A DNA stretch of 5,596 bases from an uncultured bacterium (GTDB lineage Bacteria; Cyanobacteriota; Vampirovibrionia; Gastranaerophilales; Gastranaerophilaceae), in NCBI GenBank assembly GCA_900547155.1, contig URFH01000048.1, positions 1-5,596 on the forward strand, in the 5' to 3' direction. Below are positions 1 to 5,593 of this stretch, piece after piece (positions within the stretch are counted from its first letter, which is position 1; each line of letters starts with the position of its first letter). Below the pieces are notes generated by a model that saw only the letters and a program-made list of their open reading frames with translations, made no database searches and was not told the origin of the DNA. The position numbers and the translations under genes were made by a program.

Positions 1-365
1 CACAACATATCCGTAAGCGCATAAGGCGGCGCAACCATTGTCAGGTCGGAAAATTTTTGAAGACCAGGGTACATTTCCGCCGCAGATGGCGCAAAAATGT
101 AATCAGCTCCGATTTCTTCGCAAAGCTTTGCGTCGTTTTCAAGGGTTCTCGGATATTTGTCATAATCCTCGTTCGGGCCGAATTGAATCGGGTTTACAAA
201 TACTGAAACTATTGTTATGTCAGCATTTTCGACTGATTTTTTAATAAGCGACGCATGTCCGGCATGAAGGCAGCCCATTGTCGGCACAAGACCGATTTTT
301 TTGCCGTTTTTCTTCGCTTCTTTAACTATTTCTCTAATTTCGTCAATTTTGTGTATGATTTTCAA
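1..365 (-). CDS. panC: Pantothenate synthetase (pantoate--beta-alanine ligase), N-terminal part; gene runs off the left edge
   Basis: PanC joins pantoate and beta-alanine using ATP, through a pantoyl-adenylate intermediate, in the cytoplasm; it is the last step of pantothenate synthesis. The 121 visible codons hold the family landmarks: 'PTMGCLHAGHASLI' at residues 28-41, with the HxGH nucleotide-binding histidines at 34 and 37; 'VFVNPIQFGPNEDY' at 55-68; 'YPRTLENDAKL' at 71-81; and 'FAPSAAEMYP' at 91-100. The rest, including the KMSKS-like region, lies beyond the edge. The start is TTG at 365-363: an in-frame TGA (374-372) lies three codons upstream and no ATG or GTG falls between. A GAGGAG Shine-Dalgarno (381-376) sits 10 bases before the TTG. 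The gene overlaps the end of panB by 23 bases in another frame, which suggests translational coupling. Identity is secure; the start is well supported. Confidence 0.95.
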   Translation of the reverse strand, partial: MKIIHKIDEIREIVKEAKKNGKKIGLVPTMGCLHAGHASLIKKSVENADITIVSVFVNPIQFGPNEDYDKYPRTLENDAKLCEEIGADYIFAPSAAEMYPGLQKFSDLTMVAPPYALTDML

Positions 366-1206
366 GTTTCTTCATCTCCTCGTCATTCAGGTGGAAAACC
401 TCGTTTTCTGACGGGAATTTTCCTTCATTTATGTCTGATATGTAGCTTTTCGCCGCATTAAAAATCTCTGTTTTCAAATCTGCGTATTTTCTTGCAAATT
501 TCGGCTGGAATTCTGAGTATTTCCCGAGAATATCATCGGCAACAAGCACCTGACCGTCGCAATATCTGCCTGCGCCGATACCAATGGTCGGGATTTCAAG
601 GTTTTCGGAAATATACTTCGCCGCTTCTTCGGGAACCATCTCTAAAACAATCGCAAAAACGCCCGCTTTTTCGAGCTTTTTCGCCTCTTCTAAAATTTTT
701 AAGGTATTTTCATAGGATTTGCCCTGAACCTTGTATCCCCCGAGAATATTTAAATATTGCGGCGTGAAACCCAAATGTCCGACAACCGGAATGCCGGAAT
801 CTACCATTCTTTTTACGCATTCAAGGATAAAATCACCTGCGCCCTCGAGTTTTACGGCATTTGCACCTGTTTGAATAAGACTTCCGGCGTTTTTCACTGC
901 TTCTTCAATTGTTGTGTGGTAGCTCATAAAAGGCATATCCGCAACAACCAGACAGCGTTTTGCGCCGCGGCAAACAGCTCCGGTGAAGATTTTCATATCT
1001 TCCATAGTGACTTTCTGGGTTGTTTCGTAGCCCAGAACCACCATTCCGAGCGAATCCCCCACTAAAATTGAGTCAACGCCCGCTTCGTCAAAATATTTTG
1101 CCGTAGAACAGTCGTAAGCCGTGAGCATTGATATTTTTTCATTGTTTTGCTTCTTTTTTAAAAATGTTGAAACGGTAATGTTTTTTGTTTTTACTTCAAC
1201 CGACAT
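343..1206 (-). CDS. panB: 3-methyl-2-oxobutanoate hydroxymethyltransferase (ketopantoate hydroxymethyltransferase)
   Basis: PanB transfers a hydroxymethyl group from 5,10-methylenetetrahydrofolate to 2-oxoisovalerate, giving ketopantoate, the first committed step to pantothenate. The 287 residues cover the whole (beta/alpha)8 barrel; the E. coli protein is somewhat shorter. Landmarks: 'SMLTAYDCSTAKYFDEAGVD' at 26-45; metal-ligand positions Asp51 (VGDSLG), Asp90 (VADMPF) and Glu121 (KLEGA); 'VVGHLGFTPQ' at 141-150; the likely catalytic Glu189 in 'VLEMVP'; and 'IGIGAG' at 208-213. The residues matching the known active site are all present. The extra length is a polar C-terminal tail after 'FHL' (residue 273), whose DNA also carries the panC ribosome binding site. 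The ATG start follows a GAAAGGA Shine-Dalgarno (1220-1214) at 7 bases. It lies 61 bases after yvcK with no clear terminator between, so it is probably co-transcribed with yvcK and panC. Confidence 0.97.
   Translation of the reverse strand: MSVEVKTKNITVSTFLKKKQNNEKISMLTAYDCSTAKYFDEAGVDSILVGDSLGMVVLGYETTQKVTMEDMKIFTGAVCRGAKRCLVVADMPFMSYHTTIEEAVKNAGSLIQTGANAVKLEGAGDFILECVKRMVDSGIPVVGHLGFTPQYLNILGGYKVQGKSYENTLKILEEAKKLEKAGVFAIVLEMVPEEAAKYISENLEIPTIGIGAGRYCDGQVLVADDILGKYSEFQPKFARKYADLKTEIFNAAKSYISDINEGKFPSENEVFHLNDEEMKKLENHTQN
376..381 (-). promoter_or_regulatory. Shine-Dalgarno for panC, inside the panB coding sequence
   Basis: On the minus strand this reads GAGGAG, 10 bases upstream of the panC TTG. 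It lies in the last codons of panB. It decides the unusual TTG start, because an in-frame stop between this site and the TTG excludes any earlier start. Confidence 0.65.
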
Positions 1207-1267
1207 TTTTGATTCCTTTCGTGCCCTTTCACCCGGTTATCGTGCGGTGCTTGCACAAGCAGGAGGG

Positions 1268-2584
1268 CTAGTGTTTTATCTGTTTTCTGTACCAGTAATA
1301 AATCGCTCTCGCAAGCCTGCGGGGCGAGTGGCGGACATATTTCTGGTCGTTTTCTTCGTACAATCTGGTCGATACAATTTTTATTCCCAATTTTTTGATT
1401 TTTTCCGCGTCAATAACAACAGGGAACGAGTTTGAGTTTTTGTAATCCTCGTTCAAATCATCGGGAATTGAGTCATTTACCATAACTGCGTCGAGCATGT
1501 TCGGATAAACCGCATGGTCAAGCAGTGCTTTTACATGGTCATAAGCTGTAAAATCTGTAGTTTCGCCGGGCTGCGTCATTATGTTACAAACGTATATTTT
1601 TTTAGCTTTTGACATAGAAACAGCTTTTGAAATTTCTTTTATTAAAAGATTCGGAATTACGCTGGTAAAAAGGCTTCCCGGCCCCATAATAATCAAATCC
1701 GCATCGTTAATTGCATGAATAATTTCAGGCAGCGGGTGGCAATCAGCGGGTTCTGTGAAAAGACGCACAATCTTTTTGCCTGTTTCGGGGATATTTGATT
1801 CGCCTTTTACAATTGTTCCGTCTTCAAGCTCGGCAACAAGCCGCATATCATCCAGCGTTGAGGGCAAAACCCGCCCTCTGATGGAAAGAACTTTTGAGGA
1901 TTCCCTTACTGCACGAACCATGTCGCCGGTGATTGAGCACATTGCAGTCAAAAACAAATTGCCGAAACTATGTCCTTCCAGCCCTTCTCCGGTCTTAAAA
2001 CGGTATTGAAAAAGCTTTGTTACCAAATCTTCATCGTCAGCGAGCGCTGCAATGCAGTTTCTGATGTCGCCCGGAGGCAGAATGCCCATTTCTTCTCTTA
2101 ATCTGCCCGAACTTCCGCCGTCATCGCCTACTGTAACAACCGCGGTTATGTTATTTGTGATTTTTTTTATGCCTTTGAGCATTGTTGACAGTCCCGTACC
2201 GCCGCCTATTGCAACGATTCTCGGGCCGTAGTTGAGTTTTCTTCTTCTGTATAAGTCTTCTAAAAGCGCATGCCTGTCCCTATCCTCGTTCAGGTCGAGA
2301 ATGGAATAATTCGCGTTTTTCCATCCTTTAACAAAGCAATATGCGCCCAGAAGTATTAAAAGTATGCCGATTAAGTCAGGATGGACGGTTGTGATAAAAT
2401 AGCGCATCCATCTGAGCAGAAAATCTACCGGTCTTAAATCAAAAAGAATGGAAAGCCCGAGCATACTGAAAAAAGTACCGCCTATAATCAGTGCAAACCA
2501 TCTTTTTACCTGCAAACCGGGCAGCAGCCAGCCTGCATCTTTAGGCATTTGTGCTTTCAAATTTTTTAATAGTTTATTCAACAT
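1268..2584 (-). CDS. yvcK: YvcK/CofD-family gluconeogenesis factor with an N-terminal membrane-anchor domain
   Basis: In Bacillus, YvcK is needed for growth on gluconeogenic carbon sources and for normal cell shape, and it binds UDP-sugars; that is family knowledge, not visible here. The CofD-like domain starts near residue 121 (numbers count from the GTG at 2590; subtract 2 for the chosen ATG). Its motifs are 'IVAIGGGTGLST' at 125-136, 'DDGGSSGRLREE' at 156-167, 'PPGDIRNCIAAL' at 172-183, 'GHSFGNLFLTAM' at 206-217, 'GESNIP' at 263-268, 'GPGSLFTSVIPNLL' at 303-316 and 'CNIMTQPGET' at 335-344. Before it lie two hydrophobic segments, roughly 31-50 and 71-88, which probably place the domain at the inner face of the cytoplasmic membrane. 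This architecture matches cyanobacterial homologues; Bacillus YvcK lacks it. The start region reads GTG-ATG-ATG-TTG; I chose the second ATG, 5 bases after AGGGAG. The gene lies 22 bases downstream of the PxpA-like gene. Confidence 0.93.
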   Translation of the reverse strand: MLNKLLKNLKAQMPKDAGWLLPGLQVKRWFALIIGGTFFSMLGLSILFDLRPVDFLLRWMRYFITTVHPDLIGILLILLGAYCFVKGWKNANYSILDLNEDRDRHALLEDLYRRRKLNYGPRIVAIGGGTGLSTMLKGIKKITNNITAVVTVGDDGGSSGRLREEMGILPPGDIRNCIAALADDEDLVTKLFQYRFKTGEGLEGHSFGNLFLTAMCSITGDMVRAVRESSKVLSIRGRVLPSTLDDMRLVAELEDGTIVKGESNIPETGKKIVRLFTEPADCHPLPEIIHAINDADLIIMGPGSLFTSVIPNLLIKEISKAVSMSKAKKIYVCNIMTQPGETTDFTAYDHVKALLDHAVYPNMLDAVMVNDSIPDDLNEDYKNSNSFPVVIDAEKIKKLGIKIVSTRLYEENDQKYVRHSPRRLARAIYYWYRKQIKH

Positions 2585-2589
2585 CATCA

Positions 2590-2595
2590 CTCCCT
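2590..2595 (-). promoter_or_regulatory. Shine-Dalgarno deciding the yvcK start
   Basis: The minus strand reads AGGGAG here and runs straight into GTGATGATGTTG. Its last G is the first base of the GTG codon, so GTG (2590) is too close, ATG at 2587 has only 2 bases of spacing, and ATG at 2584 has 5. The ATG at 2584 is the best supported start. The alternatives change the protein by only one or two residues. Confidence 0.55.
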
Positions 2596-2606
2596 AAACA
2601 AATATA

Positions 2607-3377
2607 TTAAACCCAGCCCGATTCAACGACCCTGTTATAATTAACGGGTTTCGGCACGATAATAGCATTTGCTTCTTTAGCCAGCTCAACTGCATTCTCT
2701 GCTTTTGTGCCAAAATGGATTGTATCAAAATTGATTTTGGTCAAACTGCCTGCTGTATTGTCGATTTCAGAAGTTTCAAGCAGCCTTTTTAGTCTTTCAA
2801 TTGATTTTTGAGTATTTTCAAAATCAGGCAGATTTTTGTCAACAAAGCCTGATTCCGTGTAATTTTTATTTAAATAAATTTCCCTCGCAACGTTAATATC
2901 AAGCTCAGAGGCAATATTTTCGATTACATTTCCGGCTTCGCCGTAATAAATAAGCCATTTGCTGAATTTTTGGATAGATTTTGCCACAGAAAGCGCAAAA
3001 TCAAGGTTTTCGGACGCAAGTTCTCTCATTTTTCCGTGAAGTCTTACGTGTTCAATTTCGAGGCTGTATGCTTTTGCAAAAGAGGCAATTGCGCCGATTT
3101 GATAAAGCACAATTGCTTCGATTTCGTCTTCATCGTACTGTTTTTCTGCTCCGATTGCCGGAAAACCTATGTGTGCACCGATTACTTTGTTTTTGTGCCT
3201 GCACTGTTCGAGGACTTTTTTTATGGTCAGAGGGTCTCCGGCATGAAAACCACAGGCGATATTGAGCGAGCTCATATATTCAATCATTCCTGTTTCTGTT
3301 TCATTGCTGTAATCCCCCGCGGTCTGCGCCAGATTGCAGTTGAAATCTATGTTTTTTATTAAAATTTTGTCTTCCAT
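2607..3377 (-). CDS. Divergent LamB/YcsF-family protein (PxpA-like, 5-oxoprolinase subunit A family)
   Basis: Classical PxpA works with PxpB and PxpC to open 5-oxoproline to glutamate using ATP. The 256-residue length fits the family. The N-terminal half is recognisable: 'IDFNCNL' at 10-16, 'SLNIACGFHAGDPLTIKK' at 37-54, 'IGAHIGFP' at 66-73, 'LYQIGAIASF' at 91-100 and 'HVRLHG' at 110-115. Several near-invariant family positions differ: 'CDLGE' is 'CNLAQ'; 'AHPGFPD' is 'AHIGFPA'; 'FADR.Y..DG.L..R' is 'YLNKNYTESGFVDKN' (168-182); and the late 'HGDG' is 'HFGTK' (221-225). These comparisons are from memory of the family. Fold membership is clear, but 5-oxoprolinase activity is doubtful, so I give no symbol. 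The preferred ATG at 3377 begins 'MEDKILIKNIDFNCNL'. A TTG at 3398 would add seven residues. It is the first gene of a probable operon with yvcK-panB-panC; no pxpB or pxpC is in the window. Confidence 0.8.
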   Translation of the reverse strand: MEDKILIKNIDFNCNLAQTAGDYSNETETGMIEYMSSLNIACGFHAGDPLTIKKVLEQCRHKNKVIGAHIGFPAIGAEKQYDEDEIEAIVLYQIGAIASFAKAYSLEIEHVRLHGKMRELASENLDFALSVAKSIQKFSKWLIYYGEAGNVIENIASELDINVAREIYLNKNYTESGFVDKNLPDFENTQKSIERLKRLLETSEIDNTAGSLTKINFDTIHFGTKAENAVELAKEANAIIVPKPVNYNRVVESGWV

Positions 3378-3416
3378 CGATTTAAAATAAAACTCCAAGT
3401 ATATTCTTACTCACCA

Positions 3417-3422
3417 ATTATA
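3417..3422 (-). promoter_or_regulatory. Candidate -10 box for the leftward operon
   Basis: The minus strand reads a perfect TATAAT at 3422-3417. Transcription would start near 3410, giving a leader of about 33 bases to the ATG at 3377. That leaves only about 12 bases before the alternative TTG, which mildly favours the ATG. I see no convincing -35 box at 16-18 bases and no extended -10. In such A+T-rich DNA a chance match is quite possible. Confidence 0.35.
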
Positions 3423-3492
3423 CTCCAATAAATTAATTATGGGCTAAAATTTAGTAAATATTTATATTGTAACAATTAATTTTTCTTAAATA

Positions 3493-3520
3493 TTGAAATT
3501 TTACATTTTAATGATAAAAT
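3493..3520 (+). promoter_or_regulatory. Candidate sigma70-type promoter for the rimP-nusA transcript
   Basis: TTGAAA (3493-3498) matches the -35 consensus at 5 of 6 bases. After a 16-base spacer comes TAAAAT (3515-3520), also 5 of 6 to TATAAT. It is preceded by TGA (3512-3514), which makes an extended -10 (TGn). Transcription should start near 3527. It points toward rimP, and I found no better promoter downstream. The predicted start is only about 9 bases before a terminator hairpin. Confidence 0.55.
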
Positions 3521-3535
3521 TATTAATGTAGTTAG

Positions 3536-3565
3536 AAAGAAACGGCGCTCCCGTTTCTTTTTTTT
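3536..3565 (+). terminator. Intrinsic terminator in the rimP leader, possible attenuator
   Basis: A perfect 10-base-pair stem (AAAGAAACGG at 3536-3545 with CCGTTTCTTT at 3551-3560) encloses the 5-base loop CGCTC. A run of eight T's (3558-3565) overlaps the 3' arm and extends past it. This is a textbook Rho-independent terminator for rightward transcription. On the other strand the stem is followed by the weaker tract TTTCTAAC, so it reads rightward. No rightward gene lies upstream in the window, so it does not end a visible gene; it lies between the candidate promoter and rimP. Confidence 0.75.
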
Positions 3566-3569
3566 ATAG

Positions 3570-3686
3570 AGTGTCCGAGAAAAGTTCGTGCTAAGGAACG
3601 AAGTGACGTGAACGAACTTTTTGAGTGACGATTAGAAAAGGTGAGCCTTGGGCGGTTCGCGTAGGCGAATCGGCTAAGGCGACACT
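3570..3686 (+). ncRNA. Predicted three-way-junction RNA or structured repeat in the rimP leader, no family recognised
   Basis: Hand folding gives three nested or adjacent helices. P1 pairs AGTGTC (3570-3575) with GACACT (3681-3686). P2 pairs 3580-3589 with 3612-3621, 10 base pairs, closing a 22-base loop. P3 pairs 3645-3660 with 3665-3680: 15 pairs and one G-G mismatch around a GTAG loop. P3 abuts P1 directly, so the two could stack. P3 contains two G-U pairs that would be A-C mismatches on the other strand, which favours an RNA read rightward. A 23-base single-stranded linker (3622-3644) joins P2 to P3. AGTGACG occurs twice (3602-3608 and 3624-3630). It ends 16 bases before the rimP ATG. It could be a regulatory leader, a separate small RNA, or a dispersed repeat; it does not look like tRNA, 6S, SRP or RNase P RNA. 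Confidence 0.5.
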
Positions 3687-3702
3687 AGATTAGATTATTG
3701 AT

Positions 3703-4185
3703 ATGGAAAACAAACACGTCAACAAATTTGATATTCTTGAGAAAATTAAACCGCTCGTGGAAAATACAGCCATGCGTTTTAACCTTATTCCTATTGAAAT
3801 TGATTTTTCAAAAGAATCGGGAAAGTGGTTTTTGCGGATTTTTCTTTTTTCTCATGACCATGATGTTACCCTTGATGATTGCGAAAAGGTTTCGCGCAGT
3901 TTGAGCGATTTTCTTGATGAACTTATTCCTGTTAAATATTATCTTGAAGTCAGCTCGCCCGGTCTGGACAGAAAACTCAAATCCGACAGGGAATTTGTAC
4001 TTTTTCAGGGTAAAAAGATTAATTTAAAAATAAAAAGACCGATTGACGGAATCGACACAAAACATTTTATTTGCAGAATTGTCGATTTTGATGAAACAAA
4101 CGGGCTTACCGTGGAAACTGAAGACGGAATTACACTTCTGATTCCAAAAGACAACATTTTAAGAGCACAATTGGAAATAGAATAA
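3703..4185 (+). CDS. rimP: Ribosome maturation factor RimP
   Basis: RimP is a cytoplasmic factor that binds the free 30S ribosomal subunit and helps its late maturation. The 160 residues match the usual family length. The N-terminal alpha/beta domain spans about 1-83 and the C-terminal SH3-like domain about 88-160. The family signature 'YYLEVSSPGLDRKLK' is at residues 79-93. Earlier comes 'VTLDDCEKVSRSLSDFLDE' (55-73), the usual helix before it. The ATG at 3703 is chosen because it gives the family's normal N-terminus ('FDILEKIKPLVENTAMRFNL'). No Shine-Dalgarno is visible: the 16 bases before it are A+T-rich. nusA follows after 10 bases, the widely conserved rimP-nusA pairing, so the two are surely co-transcribed. 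The structured leader and promoter-proximal terminator upstream suggest the pair is controlled in its 5' region. Confidence 0.96.
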   Translation: MENKHVNKFDILEKIKPLVENTAMRFNLIPIEIDFSKESGKWFLRIFLFSHDHDVTLDDCEKVSRSLSDFLDELIPVKYYLEVSSPGLDRKLKSDREFVLFQGKKINLKIKRPIDGIDTKHFICRIVDFDETNGLTVETEDGITLLIPKDNILRAQLEIE

Positions 4186-4195
4186 GGAGTAAAAA

Positions 4196-5440
4196 ATGAT
4201 TAAAATCGGAACAGCTCTTTTTGAAGCGACAGAGCAGCTGGAAAGAGAAAAAGGAATCTCAAAAGAGGTTATTATTGATTCTTTGTGCGATGCTCTCGTA
4301 GCAGCTTACAAAAAGCATATTAAAGTTAAAGAAGCTCCGAACGTTGAAGCGATTCTGGACGAAACTACGGGCGAAATCGGCGTTTTCAGAACAAAACTCG
4401 TTGTTGAAACCGTTGAAGATGAAAATCTTGAAATTTCGCTCGAAGACGCAAAAGAAATTGACGACGAAGTAGAGCTTGAAGACGAAGTTAAAATCGAAGT
4501 AACTCCCGAAAACTTCGGCAGAATCGCAGCGCAAGCAGCAAAACAGGTTATTACTCAGCGAATCAGAGAAGCCGAAAGAAACCTCGTTCTTGCTGAATTT
4601 ATGGATAAAAAAGGCACTTTGACTACCGGAATTATCCAGAGAGTTGAAAATCGCAATGTTTTTGTAAATATCGGAAAAACCGACGCAATTTTGCCTTTCA
4701 GGGAACAAATTCCCGGCGAATATTACAAACCCGGCAACCGTATCAGAGTTTTCGTTCTCAATGTTAAAGAAACTAACAGAATGCCGCAGGTAATTGTTTC
4801 GCACGCGCATTCTGAAATCGTTAGAGAGCTGTTTGAGCTTGAGGTTCCGGAAATCGAAGACGGAATCGTCGAAATTAAGTCAATTGCCCGTGAAGCAGGC
4901 TTCAGAACGAAGCTCGCCGTTCACAGCAATGACCCCGAAATCGACTCCGTAGGCGCCTGCATAGGCCCAAGAGGCTCCAGAATCCAGACTATTGTCGGCG
5001 AACTCAAAAATGAAAAAATCGACATCGTAAGATGGTCGGAAGATCCTGTTGAATACATCGTAAACGCGCTTTCTCCCGCAAGAATCATTTCTGTTGACAT
5101 TCTTGCTGATGATGAAAACGCTCATGAGGCGCTTGTTGTGGTTCCTGATGACCAGCTGAGCCTTGCAATCGGCCGTGAAGGTCAAAACGTAAGACTTGCT
5201 CACAAGCTCACCAACTGGAAAATCGACATCAAGAGCGCATCTCAGGCTGAACAGGCAGAAGCTGCAAGAATCTATGAAGAACCTGTTGAACAGCCTCCTG
5301 TTGAAGAGGAAATTGACCTTCCGCAGGATGATGAAGCAGATGAAGACAACAAAATCGAAGAAGAATACGGAATTGACGAAGAAGATGTAATCAACGAAAT
5401 TCCGGAATCTGAAACCGAAGAAGCTTCGGACGAAGAATAG
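4196..5440 (+). CDS. nusA: Transcription termination/antitermination protein NusA
   Basis: NusA binds RNA polymerase near the RNA exit channel, promotes pausing and hairpin-dependent termination, and takes part in antitermination complexes. Domains in order: N-terminal polymerase-binding domain about 1-125; S1 domain about 135-200 ('GTLTTGIIQRVENRNVFVNI' at 140-159); KH1 about 218-290 with 'IAREAGFRTKLAV' (230-242) and the GxxG loop IGPRG (256-260); 'NALSPARI' at 290-297; KH2 about 300-347 with 'VVPDDQLSLAIGREGQNVR' (315-333) and its GxxG loop GREG (326-329). The last 50 residues or so are a low-complexity acidic tail rich in Glu and Asp; the C-terminal acidic repeat domains of E. coli NusA are absent, as in many other bacteria. 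A strong AAGGAG (4184-4189) overlapping the rimP stop sits 6 bases before the ATG. A terminator follows 19 bases after the stop. Confidence 0.98.
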   Translation: MIKIGTALFEATEQLEREKGISKEVIIDSLCDALVAAYKKHIKVKEAPNVEAILDETTGEIGVFRTKLVVETVEDENLEISLEDAKEIDDEVELEDEVKIEVTPENFGRIAAQAAKQVITQRIREAERNLVLAEFMDKKGTLTTGIIQRVENRNVFVNIGKTDAILPFREQIPGEYYKPGNRIRVFVLNVKETNRMPQVIVSHAHSEIVRELFELEVPEIEDGIVEIKSIAREAGFRTKLAVHSNDPEIDSVGACIGPRGSRIQTIVGELKNEKIDIVRWSEDPVEYIVNALSPARIISVDILADDENAHEALVVVPDDQLSLAIGREGQNVRLAHKLTNWKIDIKSASQAEQAEAARIYEEPVEQPPVEEEIDLPQDDEADEDNKIEEEYGIDEEDVINEIPESETEEASDEE

Positions 5441-5458
5441 ATAATATCTGGAAAAATA

Positions 5459-5491
5459 AAAGGCGCCCTGTGTTAATTAGGGCGCTTTTTT
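5459..5491 (+). terminator. Intrinsic terminator of the rimP-nusA operon
   Basis: GCGCCCT (5463-5469) pairs perfectly with AGGGCGC (5479-5485) around a 9-base loop. The stem can be extended by a G-U and A-U pairs, and six T's follow (5486-5491). It begins 19 bases after the nusA stop and faces the same way, so the transcript most likely ends here. Confidence 0.9.
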
Positions 5492-5530
5492 CTGCGAAAA
5501 TTCATAATGCTGTTTTTTCATGTTGCTGTT

Positions 5531-5551
5531 ACCCTGAAACGAGTTCAGGGT
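5531..5551. repeat. Short inverted repeat, dispersed-repeat type
   Basis: ACCCTGAA (5531-5538) and TTCAGGGT (5544-5551) form a perfect 8-base-pair palindrome around ACGAG. No T-run follows, so it is not a terminator. From memory, closely similar 'CCCTGAA...TTCAGGG' palindromes are scattered in noncoding DNA of many bacterial genomes. Copy number here cannot be judged from one window. Confidence 0.55.
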
Positions 5552-5566
5552 GACGAAAAACTGTAG

Positions 5567-5593
5567 GGTGGGAAAAGTGAAACGGTTCCCACC
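5567..5593. repeat. Second short inverted repeat at the right edge, possibly continuing beyond it
   Basis: GGTGGGAA (5567-5574) and TTCCCACC (5586-5593) pair perfectly around an 11-base loop. It begins 15 bases after the previous palindrome ends, and the two may be one composite intergenic repeat. Bases 5492-5530 between the terminator and these repeats show no gene or clear signal. Any gene downstream lies outside the window. Confidence 0.5.

Noticed and set aside
1207..1267. TGCTTG/CAAGCA palindrome between yvcK and panB as a possible terminator
   Set aside because: The stem leaves only a 2-base loop and no T-run follows on the minus strand, so it should not stop transcription.
757..1435. 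Plus-strand frames of about 100 residues opposite panB and the end of yvcK
   Set aside because: They are shadows of strongly conserved minus-strand genes and show no family resemblance.
2970..3362. 130-residue plus-strand reading frame opposite the PxpA-like gene
   Set aside because: It is wholly antisense to a protein with clear family motifs, has a Phe/Cys-rich composition typical of shadow frames, and has no ribosome binding site or recognisable domain.
3645..3686. tRNA-like look of the GGTTCGC...GCGAATC hairpin
   Set aside because: The stem is 15 pairs with a 4-base loop, with no acceptor, D-arm or anticodon arrangement and no CCA, so it is not a tRNA.
3570..3686. CRISPR or tandem repeat array
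   Set aside because: AGTGACG occurs only twice, 22 bases apart, without repeats of CRISPR length; the segment is explained better by inverted repeats.
4259..4810. 183-residue minus-strand reading frame opposite nusA
   Set aside because: It is antisense to the NusA N-terminal and S1 domains; its Phe/Asn-rich composition is the mirror of the GAA/AAA-rich nusA codons.
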